Origin: WTGU01 sp965200925
Lineage (GTDB): Bacteria; Pseudomonadota; Alphaproteobacteria; UBA828
Assembly: GCA_965200925.1 (NCBI GenBank)
Contig: OZ241738.1
Span: 3,038,001 to 3,102,000 of the forward strand
DNA length: 64,000 nt
Direction of reading: 5' to 3'
Of this stretch, positions 24,203-32,228 are shown one piece after another. A model generated the notes under the pieces. That model saw only the letters and a program-made list of their open reading frames with translations, searched no databases and was not told the origin of the DNA. Made by a program: the position numbers and the translations under genes. Position 1 is the first letter of the stretch; each line of letters opens with the position of its first letter.

Positions 24203-24838
24203 TCACACCCCCTTCGCATTATCGGGAATTCTTTGATGAAATCCCGATACATATGCTTTAAAAGCTTCAACCTTTTCGAGTGTGGCGTGCAACTCTTCCG
24301 GTGATTTTATAGACTGATGCCCATTGATAGCCAGAAAAAGATTCTGGCCTTGGGAAGCACCCTCCGGTTCCATTCGCACCGTGTAGCGAATTTCATTCCT
24401 GATGAAGTGAACATGTTCGCGAACTTCTACGGGAGAGCTGCCGATAAGCCTCTCTATGGAATGGTCGATTAAATTTCTGCAGAATTCGCTGCCGCTGGTA
24501 CCACAGAATTGGCGACCCAGCGCGGTATCGCAATTCATCCCGAACCCCGAAACCGCTATGGAAATCGTCCGGCTGATGGATTGAAGCTTGTCGATGACGC
24601 TTCGTCCTGCCTCGATGAGGAGCTTGGGCATGATCGCAGCATCATGGCATCTCAAGTCGATGCGCTCCGGCGTGACTTCGAATTGGGCCGCCCCAGACGA
24701 ATAGCTGAACTGGCCCATGGGACCCATCTTGAACTGGTCGGAATCGAGATTTCCGCCGAACAACGCACGTTCGTCGAACATGGAAGCCGAGAATTGTCCG
24801 CCGACGAATACCAGGCTGTTCAAGTATGTTTGCGTCAT
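24203..24838 (-). CDS. Unrecognised protein, first gene of a three-gene operon
   Basis: 211 residues from the ATG at 24838 (a GTG at 24871 is possible). The decayed second copy begins at the equivalent ATG (MAQSYLNGF against MTQTYLNSL), which favours 24838. Notable segments are LVFVGGQFSASMFDERALFGG, VTPERIDLRCHDAAIMPKLL, RSVIDKLQSIS, and HVHFIRNEIRYTVRMEP. No transmembrane helix or recognised motif. Its upstream region (to 25043) is itself duplicated at 25827-26098. Confidence 0.6.
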   Translation of the reverse strand: MTQTYLNSLVFVGGQFSASMFDERALFGGNLDSDQFKMGPMGQFSYSSGAAQFEVTPERIDLRCHDAAIMPKLLIEAGRSVIDKLQSISRTISIAVSGFGMNCDTALGRQFCGTSGSEFCRNLIDHSIERLIGSSPVEVREHVHFIRNEIRYTVRMEPEGASQGQNLFLAINGHQSIKSPEELHATLEKVEAFKAYVSGFHQRIPDNAKGV

Positions 24839-25043
24839 TTCCGGGAGCCATCGCTGCTTTGCCGACGACACCCGAGCGACCTTGCCAGAAACTTGTCGTG
24901 CCTGTCAAGGACACACGACGTGGTAGCAATCCCTGAATGACCCGCGGTATCCTGAACGAGCGGCCGCTGCACTCATCCATTCGCGCCGACGGCGCCCGCT
25001 TCCGCGTTTCCACCCCGCAACCGGCTTGACCGCCCGCGGCGGC
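24807..25043. repeat. Left copy of duplicated upstream/start region of the three-gene operon
   Basis: Aligns along its length, with small gaps, to 25827-26098. Shared blocks include CATCGCTGCTTTGCCGACGA, the GTCAAGGACACA stretch, GAACGAGCGGC...CGCACTC, TTTCCACCCCGC and GGCTTGACCGCCCGCGGCGG. It covers the start of the 211-residue gene and its upstream region; no gene is seen in 24839-25150 besides this. Confidence 0.75.
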
Positions 25044-25150
25044 ATTGGATGCGAGAGGGGCAGTCGCCTGTCGCCCTGGCGCTGGCCGGCCCGGGTCAAA
25101 TGGCTTCCGCGTGGCGCTGGTCGGCGGCCTGCCCGGTTCGCGTGCACTGG

Positions 25151-25489
25151 CTATTCGGCGGGTGCGCCGGGTCGGGGCTTCGGCGCGGTGCGTTCGATCA
25201 TGGTCTCCATGCCGGTGATCAGGGCTTCGAGGGCGCGGCGCTGGCCGGCGGCTTCGCGGCGCTGGTCGGCGAGCGCCTGCATGGCTTCTGCGTGGCGCTG
25301 GTCGCCGGCGCGCATGGCTTCGGCATGGCGGCGTTCGTCGGCTTCGCGCTGCTGGTCGAGGATGACGGCGCGATCCTTGTTGGCGCGGACCATGGTGCGG
25401 ATGCCGTGCCAGATGCCGGCGGCGGCGGTGATGGAGGCGAGGGCGTTGGCGCCGGCGATGGCGAGGCTGGCGGTCTCGAATCCGGTCAT
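25151..25489 (-). CDS. Small membrane-anchored coiled-coil protein
   Basis: 112 residues: one N-terminal hydrophobic helix (ETASLAIAGANALASITAAAGIWHGI, ~5-30 with surrounding residues), then a long charged coiled coil rich in RRHAEAM repeats (ADERRHAEAMRAGDQRHAEAM). No family was recognised; similar TM-plus-coiled-coil hypothetical proteins are common in Rhodospirillales. It lies between the duplicated operon-upstream regions. Long plus-strand ORFs over the same bases are compositional shadows of the Ala/Arg-rich repeat. Confidence 0.55.
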   Translation of the reverse strand: MTGFETASLAIAGANALASITAAAGIWHGIRTMVRANKDRAVILDQQREADERRHAEAMRAGDQRHAEAMQALADQRREAAGQRRALEALITGMETMIERTAPKPRPGAPAE

Positions 25490-25514
25490 GGCGCGGGTTT
25501 CCGGGCGGGCGGGT

Positions 25515-25859
25515 TCAACGTGCGGCGGTCGCGGTAAGGGCGCATGAACGACCTTCTCGGCGGCGCGGTCCCCGCGCCGGCGTCCAAGGCTTCGGACACG
25601 AACGAGCGCCGAAGGTCGTGCGGGCTGCATGGCGGGATGCCGACCTGCTTCGCCCGGCGCTGTCACGGGCAAAGAAGAAACCCTTTAGCCCGGGCACGGA
25701 CCGATGCGCGCGCAAGCGGCGACTCACAGCCGAGCAAATATCACTTGATCGCGTGTTCGCGCCGAAGCGGTTTGCTCTTCGCACCGTGTAGCGAATTTCG
25801 TTTCCGATGAAGTGAATCCGCCGAGGAACACCAAAGCCGTTCAAATACGATTGCGCCAT
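25515..25859 (-). pseudogene. Decayed second copy of the three-gene operon (start and middle fragments)
   Basis: The minus-strand frame strings together MAQSYLNGF (start of the 211-residue protein), RRIHFIGNEIRYTVR (its residues ~150), and ANRFGANTRSSDICSAVSRRL (the N-terminal part of the 195-residue protein), with everything between deleted. After about 25640 the similarity ends. It is a collapsed relic of the operon at 23240-24838. The remainder of 25490-26180 holds only this and the duplicated upstream region. Confidence 0.75.
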
Positions 25860-26098
25860 TTCCGGAAACCATCGTTGCTTTGCCGACGACGCCGAGGCAA
25901 TCCTGCTGAAGATATGGCGAGCATGTCAAGGACACAATACAGGGTAAGCAATCCCTGCGCGTTACAACGGAATCATGCTCTGCCCGGAACGAGCGGCGGC
26001 CGCACTCGTCCATCCGCGCCCCGTGCGGTATCGAGGCGCGCCGGCGGCGCCCGCTTCTCATTTCCACCCCGCCGCCCGGCTTGACCGCCCGCGGCGGC
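25827..26098. repeat. Right copy of duplicated upstream/start region of the three-gene operon
   Basis: Partner of 24807-25043, same orientation. It ends at a GCTTGACCGCCCGCGGCGG block about 80 bases before the wzm start, suggesting that this block marks the original cassette boundary. Confidence 0.75.
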
Positions 26099-26180
26099 GG
26101 CGTTAGAGGCGGAAGAGGGCGTTCACAGGCCCGAAGCGCGCGCGGGCGGGTGATCCCCGAAGGATGGAGAGGAAGCCTCG

Positions 26181-27086
26181 TTGCAGACGGCACGCGCCGG
26201 CCCAGGCGCCCATCCCGCCGCAGCCGACGGCGGCGATACGGTGACGCCCCCCGCCGGCGCGCAGGAGGCGCCCCCCTTGCCCGCGCCGCTCCCGGACCCC
26301 TCGCGGACCGCGCTCGCCTTGGGCGACATCGGCCAGGGCGCGCGCGTCTTCCGCCTGTGGGGGCTGCTCGGCTGGCAGGACATCCGCCGGCGCTATCGCC
26401 GCTCCAAACTCGGGCCGTTCTGGCTCACCATCAGCATGGGCATCCTGGTGGGCGCGCTCGGGGTTCTGTACGCCGGCCTGTTCAAAGCCGACATCACGGA
26501 TTACATGCCGTTCGTCGCCGTCGGCTTCATCGTCTGGGGCCTGATCTCCGGCCTGATCACGGAGGGATGCGAGGCCTTCATCGGCGCCGATGGCATCATC
26601 AAGCAGGTGAACCTGCCGCTGTCGGTCCACGTCTACCGCGTGGTCTGGCGCAACCTCATCGTCCTCGCCCACAACGCCGTCATCTACGTCGTCGTGGCCG
26701 CCGTCTTCGCGGTCCGGCCGGGATGGGGCGGGCTGCTCGCCCTGCCGGGCCTCGCGCTCCTCTGTCTGAACGGCGTCTGGGTGGGGCTGCTGCTCGGCCT
26801 CGTGGCGGCCCGCTTCCGCGACGTGTCGCAGATCGTGATCAGCATCGTGCAGGTCAGCTTCTTCCTCACGCCGATCATCTGGCAGCCCTCACTGCTGCCC
26901 GGCCGCGCGCTGGCGCTGGAGGTCAACCCGTTCTTCCATCTCGTGGAGGTGGTGCGGGCGCCGCTGCTGGGGCAGGCGCCGGCGCTCCTCTCCTGGTACG
27001 CCGTCCTGGGCATCACCGGGGGCGGCTGGCTGGTGACGCTCGCCCTGTACCGCCGCTACCACGGGCGGATCGCCTACTGGATATGA
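26181..27086 (+). CDS. wzm: ABC-2 type polysaccharide/O-antigen exporter permease (Wzm-like)
   Basis: A 301-residue membrane protein with six predicted helices after a ~45-residue Pro/Ala-rich cytoplasmic extension. QDIRRRYRRSKLGPFWLTISMG and PSLLPGRALALEVNPFFHLVEVVRAPLLG are classic for O-antigen/teichoic-acid ABC-2 permeases. The start is a TTG with AGAGGAAG just upstream. Overlaps the ATPase gene by four bases. With Wzt it exports an undecaprenyl-linked polymer across the inner membrane. Confidence 0.9.
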   Translation: MQTARAGPGAHPAAADGGDTVTPPAGAQEAPPLPAPLPDPSRTALALGDIGQGARVFRLWGLLGWQDIRRRYRRSKLGPFWLTISMGILVGALGVLYAGLFKADITDYMPFVAVGFIVWGLISGLITEGCEAFIGADGIIKQVNLPLSVHVYRVVWRNLIVLAHNAVIYVVVAAVFAVRPGWGGLLALPGLALLCLNGVWVGLLLGLVAARFRDVSQIVISIVQVSFFLTPIIWQPSLLPGRALALEVNPFFHLVEVVRAPLLGQAPALLSWYAVLGITGGGWLVTLALYRRYHGRIAYWI

Positions 27087-27838
27087 GCGCCGACATCGCT
27101 CTGCGGCTCGACGCCGTGACGGTCGACTTCCCGATCTACGGCGCGGACGCCCGCTCCCTGAAGAACAGCCTGCTGCGCAAGGGCACGGGCGGCCTCATCG
27201 GGCGCGACGCCGGCAACCGCCTGTCGGTGCGGGCGCTCGATGACGTGACCCTCGCGTTCGAGCGCGGCGACCGGGTCGGCCTGCTCGGCGCCAACGGCGC
27301 GGGCAAGACGACGCTGCTGCGGGTGCTCGCGGGCGTCTACCGGCCGACGCGGGGGCGGGTGCTGCGCCGGGGGCGGGTGGCCTCCCTGTTCGACGTCTCG
27401 CTCGGCATGGAGCCAGACGCGACGGGCTACGAGAACATCAGGGTGCGCGGGGCGCTGCTCGGCCTCACGCCGGCGGAGGTGCGCCAGCGCAGCGGCGACA
27501 TCGCGGCCTTCACCGAGCTCGGCGACTATCTGGCGATGCCGGTGCGCACCTATTCGACCGGCATGATGCTGCGGCTGGCCTTCGCCGTCTGCACCTGCAT
27601 CGAGCCCGAGATCCTGCTGATGGACGAATGGATCGGCGTCGGCGACGCCGCCTTCGTCGAGAAGGCCGAGCGCCGGATGGAGGAATTCGTGGGCCGCGCC
27701 GGCATCCTGGTGCTCGCCTCGCATGATCCGGGCTTGCTGGCGCGCGTCTGCGCCACGGGCGTCCATCTCGACGCCGGGCGGGTGAAGGCGTGCGGACCGG
27801 TCGGGGACTTGCTGAAGGCATACGAGGAGGCGGCCTGA
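27083..27838 (+). CDS. wzt: ABC transporter ATP-binding protein for polysaccharide export (Wzt-like)
   Basis: 251 residues: Walker A GANGAGKTT, Q-loop region, signature YSTGMMLRLAF (in place of LSGGQ, usual for this subfamily), Walker B EILLMDEW, H-loop LASHDPG. It lacks the C-terminal carbohydrate-binding domain of long Wzt proteins, so chain length is probably not read by Wzt. ATGA overlap with wzm. Confidence 0.92.
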   Translation: MSADIALRLDAVTVDFPIYGADARSLKNSLLRKGTGGLIGRDAGNRLSVRALDDVTLAFERGDRVGLLGANGAGKTTLLRVLAGVYRPTRGRVLRRGRVASLFDVSLGMEPDATGYENIRVRGALLGLTPAEVRQRSGDIAAFTELGDYLAMPVRTYSTGMMLRLAFAVCTCIEPEILLMDEWIGVGDAAFVEKAERRMEEFVGRAGILVLASHDPGLLARVCATGVHLDAGRVKACGPVGDLLKAYEEAA

Positions 27839-27868
27839 ACGCCCGCCGCGCCCGCGCAACACCGGCGA

Positions 27869-28891
27869 TCAAGCAGTTGTCGAAGAGCCGGTTCTCCGCC
27901 GCTCGCCCGCTCTCTTCCGTTCCCACGCCAGCGCCGTGCGCAGGATGAAGCCGAGGTCGTCGTGGCGGGGGGACCAGCCGAGCACGGCCCGCAGGAGCGA
28001 CGGGTCGGAGACCAGCACCGGCGGGTCGCCCGCGCGGCGCGGACCGTCGCGGACGTCGAGGGCCGTGCCGGATTCCGCCTGCATCGCGGCGAGCACCTGG
28101 CGGACGGAGAAGCCGTGGCCGTAGCCGCAGTTGAGCGCGCGGGCGCCGCCGCCCTCCTCGAGATGGCGCAGCGCTGCGACATGGGCGCGGGCGAGGTCGG
28201 AAACGTGGATGTAGTCGCGCACGCAGGTGCCGTCCGGCGTGTCGTAGTCCGTGCCGAAGACGGTGACGCGCGGGCGCAGGCCCACGGCCGCCTCGGCGGC
28301 GACCTTGATCAGATGCGTCGCCTCCGGCGTGGATTGCCCCGTCCGCCCGTCCGGGTCGGCGCCGGCGACGTTGAAGTAGCGCAACGCCAGATAGCGGAAG
28401 TCGTGGACGGCCGCCGCGTCGCGAAGCATCCACTCGGTCACCAGCTTCGAGCGGCCGTAAGGGTTGAGCGGTGCGCACGCCGCCTCCTCGCTCACCGGGA
28501 CCGACTCCGGCGCGCCGTAGACCGCCGCCGTCGAGGAGAAGACGAAGCGGCCCACCCCGCCATCGATGCAGGCGCGGATCAGGGTCGCGCTGGCGGCGCT
28601 GTTGTTGCGGTAGTAGGTGAGCGGATCGGCCACCGATTCCGGCACCACGACGCTGCCGGCGAAATGGACGACGGCGGCGACGCCGTGCGCGGCCAGAACC
28701 CTGCCCACGGTAGCGGCGCAGCCCACGTCGCCTTCGACGAAGGGCACGTCGCCCGGAACCGCCGCGCGCCGCCCGGTCGAGAGGTCGTCGAGGACGACGA
28801 CGGGATAGCCCGCCTCGCGGAACGCCAGCACGGCATGGCTGCCGATATAGCCGGCACCGCCGGTGACCAGCAGCGCACCCTGCGATTCCAT
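27869..28891 (-). CDS. galE: UDP-glucose 4-epimerase
   Basis: Interconverts UDP-glucose and UDP-galactose. 340 residues from the ATG at 28891: NAD motif VTGGAGYIGSHAV, VVHFAGSVVVPES, catalytic Ser/Tyr/Lys in SSTAAVYG and YGRSKLVTEWML, then LRYFNVAGADP and RDYIHVSDLARAH. The frame extends 16 residues upstream without homology. Converges on wzt with 30 bases between the stops; supplies galactose donors for the polysaccharide genes. Confidence 0.94.
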   Translation of the reverse strand: MESQGALLVTGGAGYIGSHAVLAFREAGYPVVVLDDLSTGRRAAVPGDVPFVEGDVGCAATVGRVLAAHGVAAVVHFAGSVVVPESVADPLTYYRNNSAASATLIRACIDGGVGRFVFSSTAAVYGAPESVPVSEEAACAPLNPYGRSKLVTEWMLRDAAAVHDFRYLALRYFNVAGADPDGRTGQSTPEATHLIKVAAEAAVGLRPRVTVFGTDYDTPDGTCVRDYIHVSDLARAHVAALRHLEEGGGARALNCGYGHGFSVRQVLAAMQAESGTALDVRDGPRRAGDPPVLVSDPSLLRAVLGWSPRHDDLGFILRTALAWERKRAGERRRTGSSTTA

Positions 28892-29288
28892 GGTGCCGGA
28901 GCATACGCCACCATGGCCCCGCGCCGCCAGATCGGGCAAGATGGGAGTGAAGTGAAGGGGCTAGGCCAGCCGCTTCCGGAGGGCGGCGCATGGTCGGCGG
29001 GACGGCCCGAGGCGAGCCCGCTCCGTTCCCCTTGTCACCATGATGGACCAAGCGTAGTTTCCCGGTGAGGAAGAGGGGAAGGTGTCATTGATGCCTAAAA
29101 GGACATCAAGGCCGGAGGCTCCCGGCCGCCAGGACAGCGAAGCCGATGAAAGCGCGACACCTGCAGATCGCCAATAAAGCGGCTACCGCAAGATGGGAAC
29201 GACAATCCTGAGCACGAAGGAGGATTGCGCCACGCTGCCCGCTTCCGTGTGGTGAACCGCCCGCGTGCCTCCCACAGGGGGACTCGGT
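28892..29288. other. Gene-poor interval between galE and accessory pair
   Basis: 397 bases upstream of galE and of the 89-residue gene. No ORF with protein-like composition, RNA gene, repeat or terminator was recognised. GGGGGA, six bases before the ATG at 29289, is a good ribosome-binding site for the following gene. Confidence 0.5.
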
Positions 29289-29558
29289 ATGCACTGCTTC
29301 CTTGTTGTTATCCCGCCAGGCAGTACCGTTCAGGCGTCGGCTGTCAACGACAAGTTTCGCAACCACCATGAAGTCATCCCGGATCGGGTGTGGGCTGTGG
29401 CGGGGCCCCAAAGCACCTGTGTCGAGGTGGGTGAGGCATTGGGAATAGGGAGGAGAGGGACGTCGGACGCAACCGGCGTCGTCGTTAAGATTGGTGAATA
29501 CAATGGCTTTTTCGAGCGCGCTCTGTGGGAGAAAATTAATGCATGGGAAACGGAATGA
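29289..29558 (+). CDS. Unrecognised small soluble protein, homologue of the 10798-11052 product
   Basis: 89 residues. Aligns over its length with the 84-residue protein at 10798: FLVVIPPGS/YAIILNGPS, PDRVWAVAGPQSTCVEVGEALGIG/DDRVAFISVDNALTSEISKEIGMG, TGVVVKIGEYNG/SGIVIQMDYYSG, ALWEKINAW/SLVEWIRKN. The ending ATGA overlaps the next start. Function unknown. Conservation of both sequence and gene pairing at two separate places supports a real two-gene unit. Confidence 0.68.
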   Translation: MHCFLVVIPPGSTVQASAVNDKFRNHHEVIPDRVWAVAGPQSTCVEVGEALGIGRRGTSDATGVVVKIGEYNGFFERALWEKINAWETE

Positions 29559-29800
29559 GTGATCGGGATACCGTCGTCGATATGCCGACTCCGGCCCGTG
29601 GCCGCCCGAGCGCAGGCGGGGGCGGGAGCGGGGGCAATGGATTCGATGAGCGTTTGTGCAGGGTCGAGCAGCAACTCGCGCGGATCGAAACCGAATTGCG
29701 CCATACTGCCACGAGAGCCTGGGTGTTGGGCGGGGTCGTCGGCGGCATGGCCATCGCAGCGGTGATCACGATAGGTCTCCTTAAGCTCTTCGAGCCGTAA
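29555..29800 (+). CDS. Small coiled-coil plus C-terminal transmembrane protein
   Basis: 81 residues from the ATG at 29555: Pro/Gly-rich N-terminus, heptad segment RLCRVEQQLARIETELRHT (~33-51), then a hydrophobic helix (WVLGGVVGGMAIAAVITIG, ~56-74) and a short tail. Same architecture, size and 4-base coupling as the proteins at 9042 and 11049. It ends eight bases before the annotated nrdJ start, so the pair has been placed directly in front of an essential gene. Confidence 0.68.
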   Translation: MSDRDTVVDMPTPARGRPSAGGGGSGGNGFDERLCRVEQQLARIETELRHTATRAWVLGGVVGGMAIAAVITIGLLKLFEP

Positions 29801-29807
29801 TTCAGAA

Positions 29808-32228
29808 ATGAAGCGTGACGGGAATCGCCCCTGGAGCGGGCCTCCGGGCGGGAATGTCGGCACGTCGGCCGGGGCCATGACCGGGATGTTGCCGATCTCC
29901 TCCCGCATCTGGGACATGAAGTACCGCCTGAAGGCGGCGGACGGCGCGCCCCTCGACCGCACGATCGAGGACAGCTGGCGGCGGGTGGCGCGGGCGCTGG
30001 CCTCGGTCGAGGCGGAGCCCGCGCGCTGGGAGGCGGCGTTCTACCGTGCCCTCGAAGGCTTCCAGTTCCTGCCGGCGGGCCGCATCCTCGCCGGCGCCGG
30101 CACGGAGCGCAGGATCACGCTCTTCAACTGCTTCGTCATGGGGCGGATCGGCGACGACATGGCCGCCATCTTCCAGCACCTGAAGGAAGCGGCGCTGACC
30201 ATGCAGCGGGGCGGCGGCATCGGCTACGACTTCTCCACGCTCAGGCCGAAGGGAGCGGCGGTCGAGGGCGTCGGCGCCGACGCCTCCGGGCCGCTGCCGT
30301 TCATGGACGTCTGGGATTCGATGTGCCGGACGATCATGAGCGCGGGCTTCCGCCGCGGCGCCATGATGGGCTGCCTGCGCTGCGACCACCCGGACATCGA
30401 GGCCTTCGTCGAGGCCAAGCGCGACCCCGGCCGCCTGCGCATGTTCAACCTCTCGGTGCTGGTCACGGACGCCTTCATGCGGGCGGTCAAGGGCGACGCG
30501 CCGTGGGACCTGCGCTTCGACGGCGTCGTCCACAAGACCGTCTCGGCGCGCGCCCTCTGGGAGCGCATGATCCGCGCGACCTACGCCTACGCCGAGCCCG
30601 GCGTGATCTTCATCGACCGGATCAACCGCGCCAACAACCTCGCCTATTGCGAGGAGATCTTCGCCACCAACCCCTGCGGCGAACAGCCGCTGCCGCCCTA
30701 CGGCGCCTGCCTGCTCGGCTCCCTCAACCTGGCCGCGCTGGTACGGAACCCCTTCGAGCCGGAAGCCGCGCTCGACATGGCGGCCCTCGACTCCCTGACG
30801 GCGACCGCGGTGCGGATGCTCGACGACGCCATCGACCGCTCGCACTTCCCCCTCGAGGCGCAGCGGGAAGAGGCGGCGGCGAAGCGGCGCATCGGCCTCG
30901 GCGTCACCGGCCTGGCCGACGCACTCGCCATGTGCCGGGCACGCTACGGCAGCGCGGAGGCGAACGCCCTGATCGACCGCTGGATGGGCGGCCTGCGGCG
31001 CGCAGCCTACCTCGCCTCGGCCCGGCTCGCCGCGGAGAAGGGCGCCTTCCCCCTCTACGACGCCGAGCGCTATGCCGAGGGCGAAACCGTCCGCCGCCTC
31101 GACGACGACGTCCGGGCGGGGGTCCGCGCCTCCGGGATCCGCAACGCGCTGCTGACCTCGGTGGCGCCCACCGGCACCATCTCGCTGCTGGCGGGCAACG
31201 TCTCCTCCGGCATCGAGCCGGTGTTCAGCTATTCCTACACCCGCAACGTCCTGATGCCGGACGGCACGCGCCGCGCGGAGACGGTGGACGATTACGCCTG
31301 CCGGCTGTTCCGCCGCCTGAAGGGCGAGACGACGCCGCTGCCGGATTATTTCGTCGACGCCCAGGCGCTCCGCCCCGCCGACCATCTCGTCGTGCAGGCG
31401 CGGGTCCAGTCCTTCGTCGACAGCTCCATCTCCAAGACCATCAACTGCCCGGAGGCGATGGCCTTCGACGACTTCAGGGACGTCTACATGCGGGCCTTCG
31501 ACCTGGGCTGCAAGGGCTGCACCACCTACCGGCCCAACCCGGTGACCGGCGCGGTGCTCGAAGGCGGCACCGCTGCTCCCGCGGCCCCGCCCGCCCCTCC
31601 GGCCGTCGTCGCGCCGGCGCCCGCGCCGGCCGTCCGGCAGGCCGAGCTGCCGTTGCGCCCGCCGCCGGTGCGGCCGAGCGATCCTTATGAAGCCGGCGGC
31701 GTGGTCTACATGACCCGGCCGCTGGAGCGGCCGGGGGCCTTGCAGGGCAGCACCTACAAGATCCGCTGGCCCGAGCACGACCACGCCCTCTACATCACGA
31801 TCAACGACGTCGTCCGCGACGGGCGCCGGCAGCCCTTCGAGATCTTCGTCAACTCCAAGAACACCGAGCACTACGCCTGGACGGTCGCGCTCACGCGGAT
31901 GGTCAGCGCCGTGTTCCGCCGGGGCGGCGACGTGTCGTTCGTGGTCGACGAGCTCAAGGCGGTCTTCGACCCGCGGGGCGGGCAGTGGATGGAGGGCCAC
32001 TACGTGCCGTCCCTCCTGGCCGCCATCGGCGGCGTGATCGAACGGCATCTGGTCTCGATCGGCGTCCGCCCGCCGCCCGCGCCCGCCGCCGCGCCCGAGG
32101 CGGAAGAGGCGGAGAAAGGCGCGCCGGCTGCCCCGCCGAAGCTCTGCGGGCGCTGCGGCCAGCCCGGCCTGCTCCACCGCGAGGGCTGCGACCTCTGCCT
32201 CGCTTGCGGCTATTCCAAATGCGCGTGA
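29808..32228 (+). CDS. nrdJ: Adenosylcobalamin-dependent (class II) ribonucleotide reductase
   Basis: Reduces ribonucleotides to deoxyribonucleotides using B12. 806 residues: redox Cys in LFNCFVMG (108), RGGGIGYDFS, FNLSV, the thiyl-radical Cys in NPCGEQPL (290), SVAPTGTIS, FDLGCKGCTTYRPN, a Pro/Ala linker, and a C-terminal Cys-rich tail CGRCGQ...CDLCLACGYSKC. The first ~26 residues are not family-like; the start could be ATG 29877 or 29886 (MLPISSRIWDMKY). There is no good Shine-Dalgarno at 29808. Its end overlaps the convergent ROK gene by 19 bases. No B12 riboswitch was recognised upstream. Confidence 0.95.
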   Translation: MKRDGNRPWSGPPGGNVGTSAGAMTGMLPISSRIWDMKYRLKAADGAPLDRTIEDSWRRVARALASVEAEPARWEAAFYRALEGFQFLPAGRILAGAGTERRITLFNCFVMGRIGDDMAAIFQHLKEAALTMQRGGGIGYDFSTLRPKGAAVEGVGADASGPLPFMDVWDSMCRTIMSAGFRRGAMMGCLRCDHPDIEAFVEAKRDPGRLRMFNLSVLVTDAFMRAVKGDAPWDLRFDGVVHKTVSARALWERMIRATYAYAEPGVIFIDRINRANNLAYCEEIFATNPCGEQPLPPYGACLLGSLNLAALVRNPFEPEAALDMAALDSLTATAVRMLDDAIDRSHFPLEAQREEAAAKRRIGLGVTGLADALAMCRARYGSAEANALIDRWMGGLRRAAYLASARLAAEKGAFPLYDAERYAEGETVRRLDDDVRAGVRASGIRNALLTSVAPTGTISLLAGNVSSGIEPVFSYSYTRNVLMPDGTRRAETVDDYACRLFRRLKGETTPLPDYFVDAQALRPADHLVVQARVQSFVDSSISKTINCPEAMAFDDFRDVYMRAFDLGCKGCTTYRPNPVTGAVLEGGTAAPAAPPAPPAVVAPAPAPAVRQAELPLRPPPVRPSDPYEAGGVVYMTRPLERPGALQGSTYKIRWPEHDHALYITINDVVRDGRRQPFEIFVNSKNTEHYAWTVALTRMVSAVFRRGGDVSFVVDELKAVFDPRGGQWMEGHYVPSLLAAIGGVIERHLVSIGVRPPPAPAAAPEAEEAEKGAPAAPPKLCGRCGQPGLLHREGCDLCLACGYSKCA

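Noticed and set aside
25026..25547. Two long plus-strand ORFs at 25026-25547
   Set aside because: They mirror the Ala/Arg-rich coiled-coil gene on the minus strand, which has a proper TM-plus-heptad design.
29700..29810. A cobalamin riboswitch before nrdJ
   Set aside because: The space before nrdJ is coding for the accessory TM protein and no B12-box-like sequence was found.
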